DNA from: Planctomycetota bacterium
GTDB taxonomy: Bacteria; Planctomycetota; UBA1135; UBA2386
Assembly: GCA_016713175.1 (NCBI GenBank)
Contig: JADJPQ010000011.1
Location: 62,001 to 126,000 of the forward strand
Reading direction: 5' to 3'
Length of the DNA: 64,000 nucleotides
Shown: piece after piece, positions 1 through 8,170 of the stretch
Position numbering within the stretch: position 1 is the stretch's first letter
How the letters are laid out: every line of letters begins with the position of its first letter
The notes under the pieces: model-generated
What the model saw: the letters and a program-made list of their open reading frames with translations, nothing else
The model's database searches: none
Told to the model about the DNA's origin: nothing
Made by a program: the position numbers and the translations under genes

Positions 1-99
1 TTGGGCGAAGATCCTCGGGGAGTTTTGGCCGGAACGTCAGGCCTGCCGCCAGGGTCTGCTAGACTGCCTCGCGCCCGTTCCCGAGCCCGAGGTGGTGTT

Positions 100-137
100 C
101 GGGACATGTCCCGTTCCTGTGCCAGCTCGTGCTGGCA
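100..137 (+). promoter_or_regulatory. Tandem palindrome and hairpin in the leader of the first gene
   Basis: Positions 100-113 are a perfect 14-base palindrome (CGGGACATGTCCCG). Positions 120-126 and 131-137 form a perfect 7-base stem (TGCCAGC/GCTGGCA) with a TCGT loop. Both lie within 51 bases of the ATG at 151, in sequence that does not look coding. They could be an operator, a terminator of an upstream gene outside the window, or 5' leader structure; there is no T run to favour a terminator. Confidence 0.3.
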
Positions 138-150
138 ACCCAATCAAACC

Positions 151-1860
151 ATGCAGATCCTCCGTTCGTCCCTTCCCTTGCTGCTCGCCGCTGTGGCGGC
201 GGCGCAGGCCCCGTGCTGGGAAACCAACCTCGGCGCCAATCTCGGCCTCGGCGACGACGCCGACGCCCCGCAGGCCCTTGGCTTCACGTTCCCATTCAAC
301 GGGGTCAATTACACCGACATCGTCATCAACAGCAACGGCAACATCTGGCTCGGGAACACGGCCGGCGGCACGCTGGTCGAGAGCTACACGCCCGACGTCA
401 CCCGGTTGCTGAACCAGACGGCGCGCCTGGCACCGCTGTGGTGCGACTTCAATGCGTCGGCCGCTGGCAGCGGCCAGGTCTACGCCAACACGTTCCCGGC
501 GGCGCCTGGCGTGCCGGCCCGCGCGGTGATCACCTGGGACAACGTCTACGAGTACGGCCGCACCACGCCGATCAGCTTCCAGGTGCAGCTGCTCGATGAC
601 GGCACGTTCACGTACCACTACGGCTCGAACACGGCGGTGATGTTCGGTGGCTTCGGCGCGGCGGGGCACGTCATCGGCGCCAGCGCTGGCTCCGGTGCGG
701 CGGCCAACGCGGTCAACTTCGCGGCGACGCCGATCGTCACGTTGGGTGTCACCGCGCACCAGACGATCGCGCGCGGCAACTTCCCGCTGGTCGGCAAGGA
801 CCTGCAGTGGTTCCCGGCCGGTGCTGGCTTCGCGATCACCGAGCGTCCGGGCTGCGGCTCGGGTTCGTTCACGGGCTACGGCGTCGGTTGCCCCGGCAAC
901 ATGACGGCGTTCGAGTTCTTCGATGCCAACAACTTCGACCTGGCGAACCAGAGCTTCCAGTTCGTCGCGACCGGGACCGGCTACGTCGTGATCCCGGGCA
1001 CCGGCCTGGACAACGGCTACAGCAACGTGATCACCGTCGGTGACGACGTCGTGGTGCCGCAGGCGCTGCCGTTCTCGTTCCCGTTCGCCGGGCAGAACTG
1101 GACGCAGGTCGACGCCGCCAGCAACGGTCTGTTCTGGTTCGGCACCGCCGCCAGCGCCAACCGCATCAGCGGCTACCCGAATGCCGGCATGGTGACTTCC
1201 GAGCCCAACTCGCACATCTCGGCGCTGTGGATGGACCTCGATCCGGCGACCGCGGGGACGGTCTACTGGGACGCCAACCCGAACCAGGCGATGATGACCT
1301 GGGTCAACGTGCCGTACTGGAATCAGCCCGGAACGTCGAACACGCTGCAGATCAAGCTGCTGCCGTCCGGTGATTTCCACATCGCGTTCGGCGCCTGCAC
1401 CAACAACGGCGTCGCCGTCACCGGCATCAGCGAAGCGCAGAACGTCGGCAATCCGGGTTCGCGGGATTGGTCGGCGACGACGCTGCCGTTCAACATCGGT
1501 GCGCCGTTCGCGATGCCGCTGACGCTGACCAACCTCAGCAGCCCCGCCATCAACACGAACTTCCAGATGCAGCTGAGCAACATCCCGGCCAACGCCCTGG
1601 TCGGCGCCTACCTGCTGAGCTTCACGCAGGCGTCGCTGCCGGTGCCGATCCTGCCGGGCTGCACGCAATACGTCGGTCTGGACGTCACCAACTTCCTGGT
1701 GCTCGGCGGCCAGCCGACCTTCGCGTTCGGCTTCCCCATCCCGAACAACGCGGGCCTGCTGGGCCTGAGCGTCTATACGCAGGGCGCGGCATTCAGCCCG
1801 GGTGCCAACGCGGTCGGAATCCTCGTCAGCAACGGCGGTCACATCCGCGTCGGTCTGTGA
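151..1860 (+). CDS. Secreted protein with two nidogen-like beta domains and the shared C-terminal module
   Basis: 569 residues from the ATG at 151, chosen because a clean signal peptide (about residues 1-20, ending AAAQA) follows it; the open frame upstream to base 1 has no signal-like features. Two repeats share a pattern of PF.G..WT/YTD followed by SNG..W(L/F)G, at about residues 40-70 and 300-335, resembling the NIDO-type beta fold seen in extracellular adhesion proteins. A Cys-rich linker (GVGCPG near residue 247) separates them. The last ~110 residues match the tail seen on many secreted proteins in this window (PIPNNAGL-GLSVYTQG, then PGANAVG-ILVSN and a terminal VGL). Paralogous to the frame-broken gene at 40541-42300. 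Likely exported or surface-located; no enzymatic residues recognised. Confidence 0.8.
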   Translation: MQILRSSLPLLLAAVAAAQAPCWETNLGANLGLGDDADAPQALGFTFPFNGVNYTDIVINSNGNIWLGNTAGGTLVESYTPDVTRLLNQTARLAPLWCDFNASAAGSGQVYANTFPAAPGVPARAVITWDNVYEYGRTTPISFQVQLLDDGTFTYHYGSNTAVMFGGFGAAGHVIGASAGSGAAANAVNFAATPIVTLGVTAHQTIARGNFPLVGKDLQWFPAGAGFAITERPGCGSGSFTGYGVGCPGNMTAFEFFDANNFDLANQSFQFVATGTGYVVIPGTGLDNGYSNVITVGDDVVVPQALPFSFPFAGQNWTQVDAASNGLFWFGTAASANRISGYPNAGMVTSEPNSHISALWMDLDPATAGTVYWDANPNQAMMTWVNVPYWNQPGTSNTLQIKLLPSGDFHIAFGACTNNGVAVTGISEAQNVGNPGSRDWSATTLPFNIGAPFAMPLTLTNLSSPAINTNFQMQLSNIPANALVGAYLLSFTQASLPVPILPGCTQYVGLDVTNFLVLGGQPTFAFGFPIPNNAGLLGLSVYTQGAAFSPGANAVGILVSNGGHIRVGL

Positions 1861-1920
1861 GTCGCTGAGCATCGCCTGCGGGCGACCGGCCACTGACCAG
1901 AAGGAACGGCCCTGCCGGTC

Positions 1921-1959
1921 TCGCCGACCGGTGGGGCCGCGTCGTTTTCGCCGACCGGT
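1921..1959 (+). repeat. 12-base direct repeat upstream of DNA polymerase IV
   Basis: TCGCCGACCGGT occurs at 1921-1932 and again at 1948-1959, a 27-base period, ending 23 bases before the GTG start of the polymerase gene. The second copy extends to the palindrome GACCGGTC. The spacing is about 2.5 helical turns. A damage-responsive operator is possible but unproven. Confidence 0.3.
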
Positions 1960-1982
1960 CTGCCATGGTATGACTGAAGGTC

Positions 1983-3179
1983 GTGGCGACCGCGCGCACG
2001 ATCCTGCATGCCGACATGGACGCGTTCTACGCGGCCATCGAACAACGCGACCACCCCGAACTGCGCGGCAAGCCGGTCATCGTCGGCGGCGATCAGCCGC
2101 GCACCGTCGTGTCGACCGCGAGTTACGAAGCGCGCAGGTTCGGCGTGCACTCGGCGATGCCCGGCGTGCAGGCACGCCGACTGTGTCCGCACGGGATCTT
2201 CCTGCCGCCGCGGATGGATGCCTACGTGGCGGTGTCGCAGCAGATCCGGCAGGTGTTCGAACTGTTCACCGACCAGATCGAGCCGCTGTCGCTGGATGAG
2301 GCGTTCCTGGACGTCACCGGCAGCCAGGCGCTGTTCGGCGATGGCGAGGCGATCGCGCAGCGGCTGAAGGCCGAAGTGCTGGCGGCGACCCGGTTGACCG
2401 TTTCGGTAGGCGTCGCCAGCTCCAAGTATGTCGCCAAGGTCGCCAGTGACCTGCGCAAGCCCGATGGGCTCGTCGTGGTGCCGCCAGGGCAAGAACGCGA
2501 GTTCCTGGCGCCGTTGCCGGTCGCGCGCCTGTGGGGTGCTGGCCCGAAGACGCAGCAGGTGTTGCAGCGGGCGAGGCTCGCGAAGATCGGCGACATCCAG
2601 CAGCAGCCGCTGGCCGAGTTGACCCGGGTGCTCGGCGAGCACATGGCGGTTCACTTCCATACGCTGGCGCGCGGCGAGGATCCGCGCGCGGTCGAGCCGG
2701 AACGGCAGGCGAAGTCGATCGGTCACGAACTGACGTTCGCGCAGGACCTGCAGACGCGCGACGAGGTCGAAGCGATCCTGCTGCAACTCGCGGAGGCAGT
2801 CGGCCGGCGGTTGCGTCAGGCGGGTGTCTCGGCGACGACGGTGCGGCTGAAGCTCCGGCTGCCGGACTTCACCACGACGCTGCGGCAGCAGAAGGTCGCG
2901 CCGACCCAGGACGACCTGGAGCTGCATCGCACCGCCGTTCGGTTGTGCCGGCAGGCCTGGTCTGGCCGGCCGGGTGTCCGCTTGCTCGGCGTCACCGCCG
3001 CCGAGCTGGTGCCGGCGGCGACCGGGCGCCAGGGCGAACTGTTCGGCGAGCCGCCCGACAAGCACACGCGCGTCCTCGCGGCGATGGACGCGATCCGCGA
3101 CCGGTTCGGCGAAAAAGCGATCCGGCACGGGGGGCAGCGGCGCACGAGTACGCCGTTCGGACCTATCGAAGGCGCCTGA
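1983..3179 (+). CDS. dinB: DNA polymerase IV (Y-family translesion polymerase)
   Basis: 398 residues, full length for the family. Copies damaged templates without proofreading. The N-terminus has the catalytic HADMDAFYA motif (Asp11, steric-gate aromatic 15/16), the SYEARRFGVHSAMP finger segment, and the second metal site SLDEAFLD (Asp105, Glu106). Helix-hairpin-helix residues (VARLWGAGPKTQQVL) and a little-finger domain follow. QGELF near the C-terminus fits a beta-clamp binding peptide. The start is a GTG at 1983; no in-frame ATG precedes the conserved HADMD. A short direct repeat lies just upstream. No imuB or lexA neighbour is present; the gene stands alone between two secreted-protein genes. 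Confidence 0.95.
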   Translation: MATARTILHADMDAFYAAIEQRDHPELRGKPVIVGGDQPRTVVSTASYEARRFGVHSAMPGVQARRLCPHGIFLPPRMDAYVAVSQQIRQVFELFTDQIEPLSLDEAFLDVTGSQALFGDGEAIAQRLKAEVLAATRLTVSVGVASSKYVAKVASDLRKPDGLVVVPPGQEREFLAPLPVARLWGAGPKTQQVLQRARLAKIGDIQQQPLAELTRVLGEHMAVHFHTLARGEDPRAVEPERQAKSIGHELTFAQDLQTRDEVEAILLQLAEAVGRRLRQAGVSATTVRLKLRLPDFTTTLRQQKVAPTQDDLELHRTAVRLCRQAWSGRPGVRLLGVTAAELVPAATGRQGELFGEPPDKHTRVLAAMDAIRDRFGEKAIRHGGQRRTSTPFGPIEGA

Positions 3180-3276
3180 CCGCTTCGCCTTGCAAGCAGT
3201 TCGTCCCAGTGGCGTTTGCGCCGGCCCGGGGATGGCGGATGTCGCCTGTCCGGTTTCAACCAAGACGACAAACCAC

Positions 3277-4635
3277 ATGACCCATCGCTCGCTGCTCCTG
3301 CCCGTGTTCCTGCTGACCCCCCTGGCCGCGCAAGGGATCTGGACCCAGTTGACGCCGGCCGCGACGCCGTCGCCGCGCCGTTCGCACGCCATGGCGTTCG
3401 ATCTGCTCAGCGGCGGCACGATCCTGTACGGTGGCCTGGCCACCGGCAACGTGCTGTCGAACGAGACCTGGTCGTTCGATGGCACCAACTGGACGCTGTT
3501 GACGCCAGCCACGACGCCGCCGGCGCGCTGGGGCCACAAGATGGTCCGCGACACCGTGCGCAACCGGCTGGTCGTGTTCGGTGGCCGTTCGCCGACGATC
3601 ACCGCCAACGCCAACGACACCTGGATCTGGAACGGCTTCGACTGGCAACAGATCGTCACCACGACGCAGCCGACGGTCCGGGCGTTCTACTCGATGGCCT
3701 ACGACCAGCGCCGCGATCGCGTGGTGCTGACCGGGGCGATGTCGACGCTCGTTGGCGCGCAGGTCTGGGAGTTCGACGGCAGCAACTGGGCCCAGAACGG
3801 CACGACGCCGTTCGGTCCGCGCGATGAGCCATTGTTCGTCTACGACGCGGGTCGCGGTGTCTGCACGCTGTTCGGCGGCTGGAATGCCTCGACGGCGGTG
3901 ATGGGGGCCGACACCTGGGACTTCGACGGCACGAACTGGACGCAGCTGGCGCCGGCGACGTCGCCGTCAGCGCGCTACCGGACCGCGCACTGGTACGACA
4001 GCCGGCGCGGCCGCGTCGTCATGCATGGCGGCAGCACCGGCTTCACCGAGACCTGGGAGTTCGACGGCAACACCTGGACGATGGCGTCCAACATCGGTCC
4101 CGGCCTGTCGAGCAACGGCGCCGGCGACTTCGATCTGTTCCGCGCGTTCGCCGTGCACTTCGGAGGCAACGGCCCCGGCGGCACCAACGGCCTGACGTCG
4201 GCGTGGGCGGGGCCCGAGACCGCGATCGCGGCGCCGTTCGGTCGCGGCTGCACTGGTTCGGCCGGTCAACCGACTGCGAACCCGAGCAATGCGCCGGTGC
4301 TCGGCAACACCTGGAACGTCGCGATCGGCAGTCTGCCGATGGCGTCGGCGGGCGTGCTCGCAGCCATGGGCTTCAGCAACCACGTGTGGGCGTTCGGGGC
4401 GCTGCCCGCCGATCTGACGCCGTTCGGGGTCGCCGGCTGCCGGCTCGAGGTCAGCGTCGATGCGACGTTCTTCGTGCCTGCCAGTGGTTCTGCCGCGACG
4501 CTGAGCGCGGGCGTGCCGAATCTGCCCGGGCTGATCGGACTGCCGCTGTTCGTGCAGGCTTTGTCACCGGATGCGGCGGCGCCGAACGGCTTCGGCGCGA
4601 TGACCAACGCCGTGCACGGCGTGATCGGCAACTGA
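3277..4635 (+). CDS. Secreted Kelch-repeat protein with the shared C-terminal module
   Basis: 452 residues. The ATG at 3277 gives a signal peptide (MTHRSLLLPVFLLTPLAAQ). The body has about six Kelch-type blades marked by R..H.MAFD, VVFGGR.P, DTW(I/E)W/FDG..W and TLFGG, predicting a beta-propeller. From about residue 320 comes the shared module: FGRGCTGSAG, then SFSN-type strands, DLTPFGVAGCRLEVSVD, PNLPGLIGLPLFVQAL and a terminal VIGN. Closest in architecture to the Kelch genes at 42504-43889 and 33881-36022. Kelch propellers usually bind proteins or sugars; the ligand is unknown. The stop codon sits inside the hairpin at 4633-4656. Confidence 0.85.
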   Translation: MTHRSLLLPVFLLTPLAAQGIWTQLTPAATPSPRRSHAMAFDLLSGGTILYGGLATGNVLSNETWSFDGTNWTLLTPATTPPARWGHKMVRDTVRNRLVVFGGRSPTITANANDTWIWNGFDWQQIVTTTQPTVRAFYSMAYDQRRDRVVLTGAMSTLVGAQVWEFDGSNWAQNGTTPFGPRDEPLFVYDAGRGVCTLFGGWNASTAVMGADTWDFDGTNWTQLAPATSPSARYRTAHWYDSRRGRVVMHGGSTGFTETWEFDGNTWTMASNIGPGLSSNGAGDFDLFRAFAVHFGGNGPGGTNGLTSAWAGPETAIAAPFGRGCTGSAGQPTANPSNAPVLGNTWNVAIGSLPMASAGVLAAMGFSNHVWAFGALPADLTPFGVAGCRLEVSVDATFFVPASGSAATLSAGVPNLPGLIGLPLFVQALSPDAAAPNGFGAMTNAVHGVIGN

Positions 4636-4656
4636 GTCACCTGGTCAAGTGACTCA
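4633..4656. terminator. Symmetric bidirectional hairpin holding both convergent stop codons
   Basis: TGAGTCAC (4633-4640), loop CTGGTCAA (4641-4648), GTGACTCA (4649-4656): a perfect 8-base inverted repeat. Its left end is the TGA of the Kelch gene and its right end, read on the minus strand, is the TGA of the pseudouridine synthase. It lies exactly between convergent genes, as expected for a shared terminator, although neither side has a long T run. Confidence 0.5.
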
Positions 4657-5595
4657 GGCCGGCGGCGGATTGCTCCGCCGCGCGCGCAGCGACCGGAACA
4701 CGCGCGCGAAGTCGACCGGATGCGGCGCCTGCACTTCGGTCTGCGCGTCACTGCGGGGGTGTGGGAAGGACAACCTCGTCGCGTGCAGCATCGGCCGGTC
4801 GATGCCGAACGTCGACTTCGCCTTGGTGTTGGCCGCCGCGTCGCCATAGCGCGGATCGCCGAGCAGCGGGTGCCCGATGGCGCGCAGGTGGGCGCGGATC
4901 TGATGCGTGCGACCGGTCTCCAACCGGCAGCGCAGCAGGGTGCAGTCGGCGCGGCGGTCGAGCGTGGTCAGATGGGTGACCGCCGGCTGCCCTGCCGTCT
5001 CGTCGACCAGCACCTTCGGCTGATCGCCGCGCGGCTCATCGGTCGTGCGCAGCGGCAGCGTGACCGTGCGGGCGTCATCGGCGAGCACGCCACCGGCGAT
5101 CGCCAGGTAGTCCCGCTCGATCCGGCCGGTTTCCATCGCCGCGCCGAGAGCCCGCAGCGCCTCGGCGTTGCGGCCGATCAACAACAGTCCGCTCGAGCCG
5201 CGATCGAGGCGCTGGCCGAGACCCGCGCCGGCGCCGGGGAACGCGCGCTCGAGCCGGGCGGCGACCGAATCGTCGACCAGCGGGCCGCCGTGCACGGCCA
5301 GACCCTGCGGTTTGCACAAGACCAGCACGTCGTCGTCGGCGAACACGACCAACATGCCGAGTGCCAGGCTGAGTTCCTGGGTCTGCGGCCAGGTCGTCAC
5401 CAGATCGTCGAGGCGCACCCGATCGGTCGGGGCTGCGGTCACCCCGCCGATCGCGATGGCGCCGAGTTCGCACACCCGGCGAGCGGCGTGGCGGGACAGT
5501 TCGGGCTGCTGCGCATGCAGCAACGCGTCGAGGCGCTGGCCGGCGAGGGCTTCGGTGACCAGCAGTGGGGAAGGAGCGGAGGTGGGCGCGGACAA
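4654..5595 (-). CDS. RluA-family RNA pseudouridine synthase
   Basis: About 313 residues. Converts specific uridines in rRNA or tRNA to pseudouridine. An S4-like N-terminal segment (AGQRLDALL...SRHAARRVCELGAI..GG) precedes the catalytic domain: VLCKPQGLAVHGG, the catalytic-Asp motif QRLDRGSSGLLL, RDYLAIAGG, the RTHQIRAHL signature and GHPLLGDPRYG. The frame stays open upstream to 5829 without family-like sequence, so I place the start at the TTG at 5595 (SAPTSAPSPLLVTEALAGQ); this start is uncertain. RluA, RluC and RluD types cannot be separated by eye. Convergent with the Kelch gene. Confidence 0.9.
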   Translation of the reverse strand: MSAPTSAPSPLLVTEALAGQRLDALLHAQQPELSRHAARRVCELGAIAIGGVTAAPTDRVRLDDLVTTWPQTQELSLALGMLVVFADDDVLVLCKPQGLAVHGGPLVDDSVAARLERAFPGAGAGLGQRLDRGSSGLLLIGRNAEALRALGAAMETGRIERDYLAIAGGVLADDARTVTLPLRTTDEPRGDQPKVLVDETAGQPAVTHLTTLDRRADCTLLRCRLETGRTHQIRAHLRAIGHPLLGDPRYGDAAANTKAKSTFGIDRPMLHATRLSFPHPRSDAQTEVQAPHPVDFARVFRSLRARRSNPPPA

Positions 5596-5619
5596 GGGCG
5601 GAAGACGATACCACCCGGC

Positions 5620-5890
5620 GCCGGCTTCCGCGGTTCGCGATCGGGATCCCGGAGCCGATCCGGCCGCCAGCAGCACATTGGCGGCGTGCACCGCCCGAGC
5701 ACGAGTGCCTGCGCGAAGGAGGCCACGCCCGCACGCGAGGGCGTGGCCGGCAACGGCAACGGCAGCGCTCCGGAGCCGCCAGTGCCGATCGGCAACGCGA
5801 TCGTGCTCAGCGAGCCGAGGTCGAGCCAAAGCATGCCACCCGCGAACGGCAGGGCGCCGCTGGCCAGCAGACCCGCCGCGGCGGGGCGTG
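5620..5890 (-). pseudogene. Remnant of a shared C-terminal module
   Basis: On the minus strand one frame reads GGMLWLDLGSLSTIALP, then LPLPLPATPSRAGVASFAQALVLG, which fits the distal half of the module ending the Kelch and sulfatase proteins (strand, PLPLP, F.QAL). The expected continuation (AVHAANVLLAAGSAP) is present but in another frame, so there is at least one frame break. No start, signal peptide or body is found upstream, where only 150 bases separate it from the sulfatase gene. This looks like the stump of a deleted family member. The rest of the 5596-6048 gap shows nothing I can support. Confidence 0.45.
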
Positions 5891-6048
5891 TCGGACGTGT
5901 TTCATGACCTGACCTCGGGGACGTGGTCGCCGTCGTACGGGACCGGCGATCAAGCCGCGTCCGAGGCACGTTCGTACGGTGGGAATCCCTGTCCCGCGCA
6001 CGTAACGGCCGACAATCGGTCGTCAGCTCCCTGCCGGAACCACCGCCA

Positions 6049-7746
6049 ATGATCCGTCTGTCCTTGCTGTTGTTCGCCTGCCTGCTCGCCTTGCCATCGG
6101 CTGTGGCGCAGAGTCCCAATCTGCTGGTGATGATCGGCGACGACATGGGCGTCGATTCGATCGGTTGCTACCAGCGCGGCACCAACCCGCCGCCGACGCC
6201 CAATCTCGACGCGCTGGCCGCCAACGGCATCCGCTTCACCCGCGCCACCGCCTGTCCGACCTGTTCGCCGACGCGCGCCTGCATCCAGACCGGCCGCTAT
6301 CCGTTCCGCACCGGCGTCGGCTTCGCGCTCGGTGCTGGCGCGCAGGGGCTGCAGGCGAGCGAGGTGATCCTGCCCGAAGTGCTGGCGGGCAGTGGATACG
6401 GTCTGGCGATGGTGGGCAAGTGGCACCTCGGCAACGCCCAGGGGGCCGCGACCCCCAACCTTGCCGGTTGGCCACACTACGTCGGCAACCTGCAAGGCGT
6501 ATTGCCGAGCTACACCAGTTGGCAGAAGGTGACGAACGGCACGACGGCGCTCGAGACCGCGTACGCGACCACCGAGACCGTCGACGAAGCGCTGGCGTGG
6601 CTGGCCGGGCGGCCAGAGCCGTGGTGCCTGATGGTCTGCTTCAACGCCGCGCACACGCCATTGCACGAACCGCCGGCAGGGCTGCACACCTACAACCTGG
6701 GTGGCCTCAATCCGAACACGACGCCGGTGCCGTTCTTCAAGGCGATGGTGCAATCGATGGACAGCGAGATCGGTCGACTGCTGACCGGCATCGGCGGTGC
6801 GACGCTGGCCAACACCAATGTCGTGTTCGTCGGCGACAACGGCACGACGTCGCAGACGACGCGGGCGCCGTTCATCCCGGGCCACGGCAAGGGCACGCTC
6901 TATCAAGGTGGCGTCGAGGTGCCGCTGCTGGTCCAGGGTCCGGCGGTCGTGCGGCCGGGTCGCGTCAGCGATGCGCTGGTCGACGGGGTCGATCTGTTCG
7001 TCACCATGTCGGCGCTTTGCGGGGTCGACGCGCGGGCGACGGTGCCGGCGAACGTGCCGCTCGATGGCATGGACCTGCGCCCGCTGCTGGCGGATACCGC
7101 GACCTTGGTGCGGTCGTTTTCCTACACCGAACAGTTCGGCAGCACGGCCGGCGATGGCCAGGCGATCGCGGCCAGTCGCTACAAGCTGATCCGCTTCGAC
7201 GCTGGCACGATGGAACTGTACGACCTGCCGGCTGATCCGTTCGAGCAGAACGACCTGCTCGCGGGCACTCTGTCCGCGAGTGCAGCGGCAGCGTTGGTCG
7301 ACCTGCAGGTGCAGCTCGCGATGCTGCGCGGCGAAGCGCTGGCGACCGCGTTCGGCACGGCCTGCACCGGTCTGCCGGCGACGCTGGCGCCGATGACCGG
7401 AGCGCCGACGCCCGGCGATCCGCACCTGGTGCGCGCGACCACGACAGTCGCCGGCGTCGTCGCGGCGTTCGGCGCGCTGGGATTCTCGAACGACGAAGTC
7501 GCCGGCCAACCGTTGCCGTTGTCGCTGGCGACGTATGGCGCGCCGGGTTGTGAGCTGTGGGTCAGCCTGGATGCCTTCGTCGGCATCACTCTCGGCCCGA
7601 CCGCGGCGCTGTGGAACGAGGTGATCCCCAACAGCGGGGTGCTGCTCGGCCTGCCGTTCTACCAACAGGTGCTGTTGGCGGCTCCCGGGGTCAACATCGC
7701 CGGCGTGCTGGTGTCCAACGCGTTGGCCTGCGTGATCGGACCGTAG
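6049..7746 (+). CDS. Secreted sulfatase fused to the shared C-terminal module
   Basis: 565 residues; the ATG at 6049 gives a signal peptide ending AVAQ. Hydrolyses sulfate esters, probably from sulfated polysaccharides, outside the cytoplasm. The arylsulfatase core shows NLLVMIGDDMG (metal-binding Asp31-Asp32), the CSPTR formylglycine site (Cys72 to Arg76), TGRYPFRTG, MVGKWHLGN, and VVFVGDNGTTS for the second metal pair. A formylglycine-generating enzyme is needed to activate Cys72; none is intact nearby. From about residue 440 the catalytic domain is followed by the shared module (FGTACTG, APGCELWVSLD, IPNSGVLLGLPFYQQVLL, LVSNALACVIGP). Sulfatases normally lack this tail, which suggests it is for sorting or attachment. 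Confidence 0.92.
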   Translation: MIRLSLLLFACLLALPSAVAQSPNLLVMIGDDMGVDSIGCYQRGTNPPPTPNLDALAANGIRFTRATACPTCSPTRACIQTGRYPFRTGVGFALGAGAQGLQASEVILPEVLAGSGYGLAMVGKWHLGNAQGAATPNLAGWPHYVGNLQGVLPSYTSWQKVTNGTTALETAYATTETVDEALAWLAGRPEPWCLMVCFNAAHTPLHEPPAGLHTYNLGGLNPNTTPVPFFKAMVQSMDSEIGRLLTGIGGATLANTNVVFVGDNGTTSQTTRAPFIPGHGKGTLYQGGVEVPLLVQGPAVVRPGRVSDALVDGVDLFVTMSALCGVDARATVPANVPLDGMDLRPLLADTATLVRSFSYTEQFGSTAGDGQAIAASRYKLIRFDAGTMELYDLPADPFEQNDLLAGTLSASAAAALVDLQVQLAMLRGEALATAFGTACTGLPATLAPMTGAPTPGDPHLVRATTTVAGVVAAFGALGFSNDEVAGQPLPLSLATYGAPGCELWVSLDAFVGITLGPTAALWNEVIPNSGVLLGLPFYQQVLLAAPGVNIAGVLVSNALACVIGP

Positions 7747-7747
7747 T

Positions 7748-8035
7748 TCAGCGCAGCGGCGCCTGGCCGTCGGCGCGGCCATCCTCGAGATCGATCCGCT
7801 GCATCCGCTGCGCGAACTCGGCCTCGGTGCACAGACCCTTCTCGACCGCCATCCGCTGCACGGTCTTGACCGCCAGCGCCAGTTCGCCGAGCGCGCGTTC
7901 GAGCCGGGCGGTGTCGAGCCCGCCGCCCTGGTGGCGCAGCGACGCCAGTTCGTGGCGCAACTGCTGCGCGTCCTGTTGGGCGCGGTCGATCTTGCTGTGC
8001 TGGTAGGCGTCGAAGATCCAGTTGAGCAGGCTCAT
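7748..8035 (-). CDS. Small coiled-coil protein of unknown function
   Basis: 95 residues, ATG at 8035 preceded by AGGA at suitable spacing. The N-terminus (MSLLNWIFDAYQHSKI) is amphipathic. The middle (RAQQDAQQLRHELASLRHQ, then RLERALGELALAVKTVQRMAVEKG) is predicted coiled coil, and the end is a short acidic tail (EAEFAQRMQRIDLEDG). No signal peptide, Cys pair or catalytic motif. Convergent with the sulfatase, whose stop is one base away. I do not recognise a named family. Confidence 0.7.
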   Translation of the reverse strand: MSLLNWIFDAYQHSKIDRAQQDAQQLRHELASLRHQGGGLDTARLERALGELALAVKTVQRMAVEKGLCTEAEFAQRMQRIDLEDGRADGQAPLR

Positions 8036-8170
8036 GCGGAGATCCTACCGGGGACCGCCGTCGGGCCCTCGCAGCGTTACCAGTTCGGGACCGTGCAGTG
8101 TCGGTTCGTCAGTATGTTTCTCGGTTTCCGCGCGCCCGGGCGTGGCGCCGGCCCTTCTTCGAGGATGAAC

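Noticed and set aside
37..1893. A 618-codon minus-strand frame opposite the first gene
   Set aside because: Shadow of the nidogen-like gene; no signal peptide or motif.
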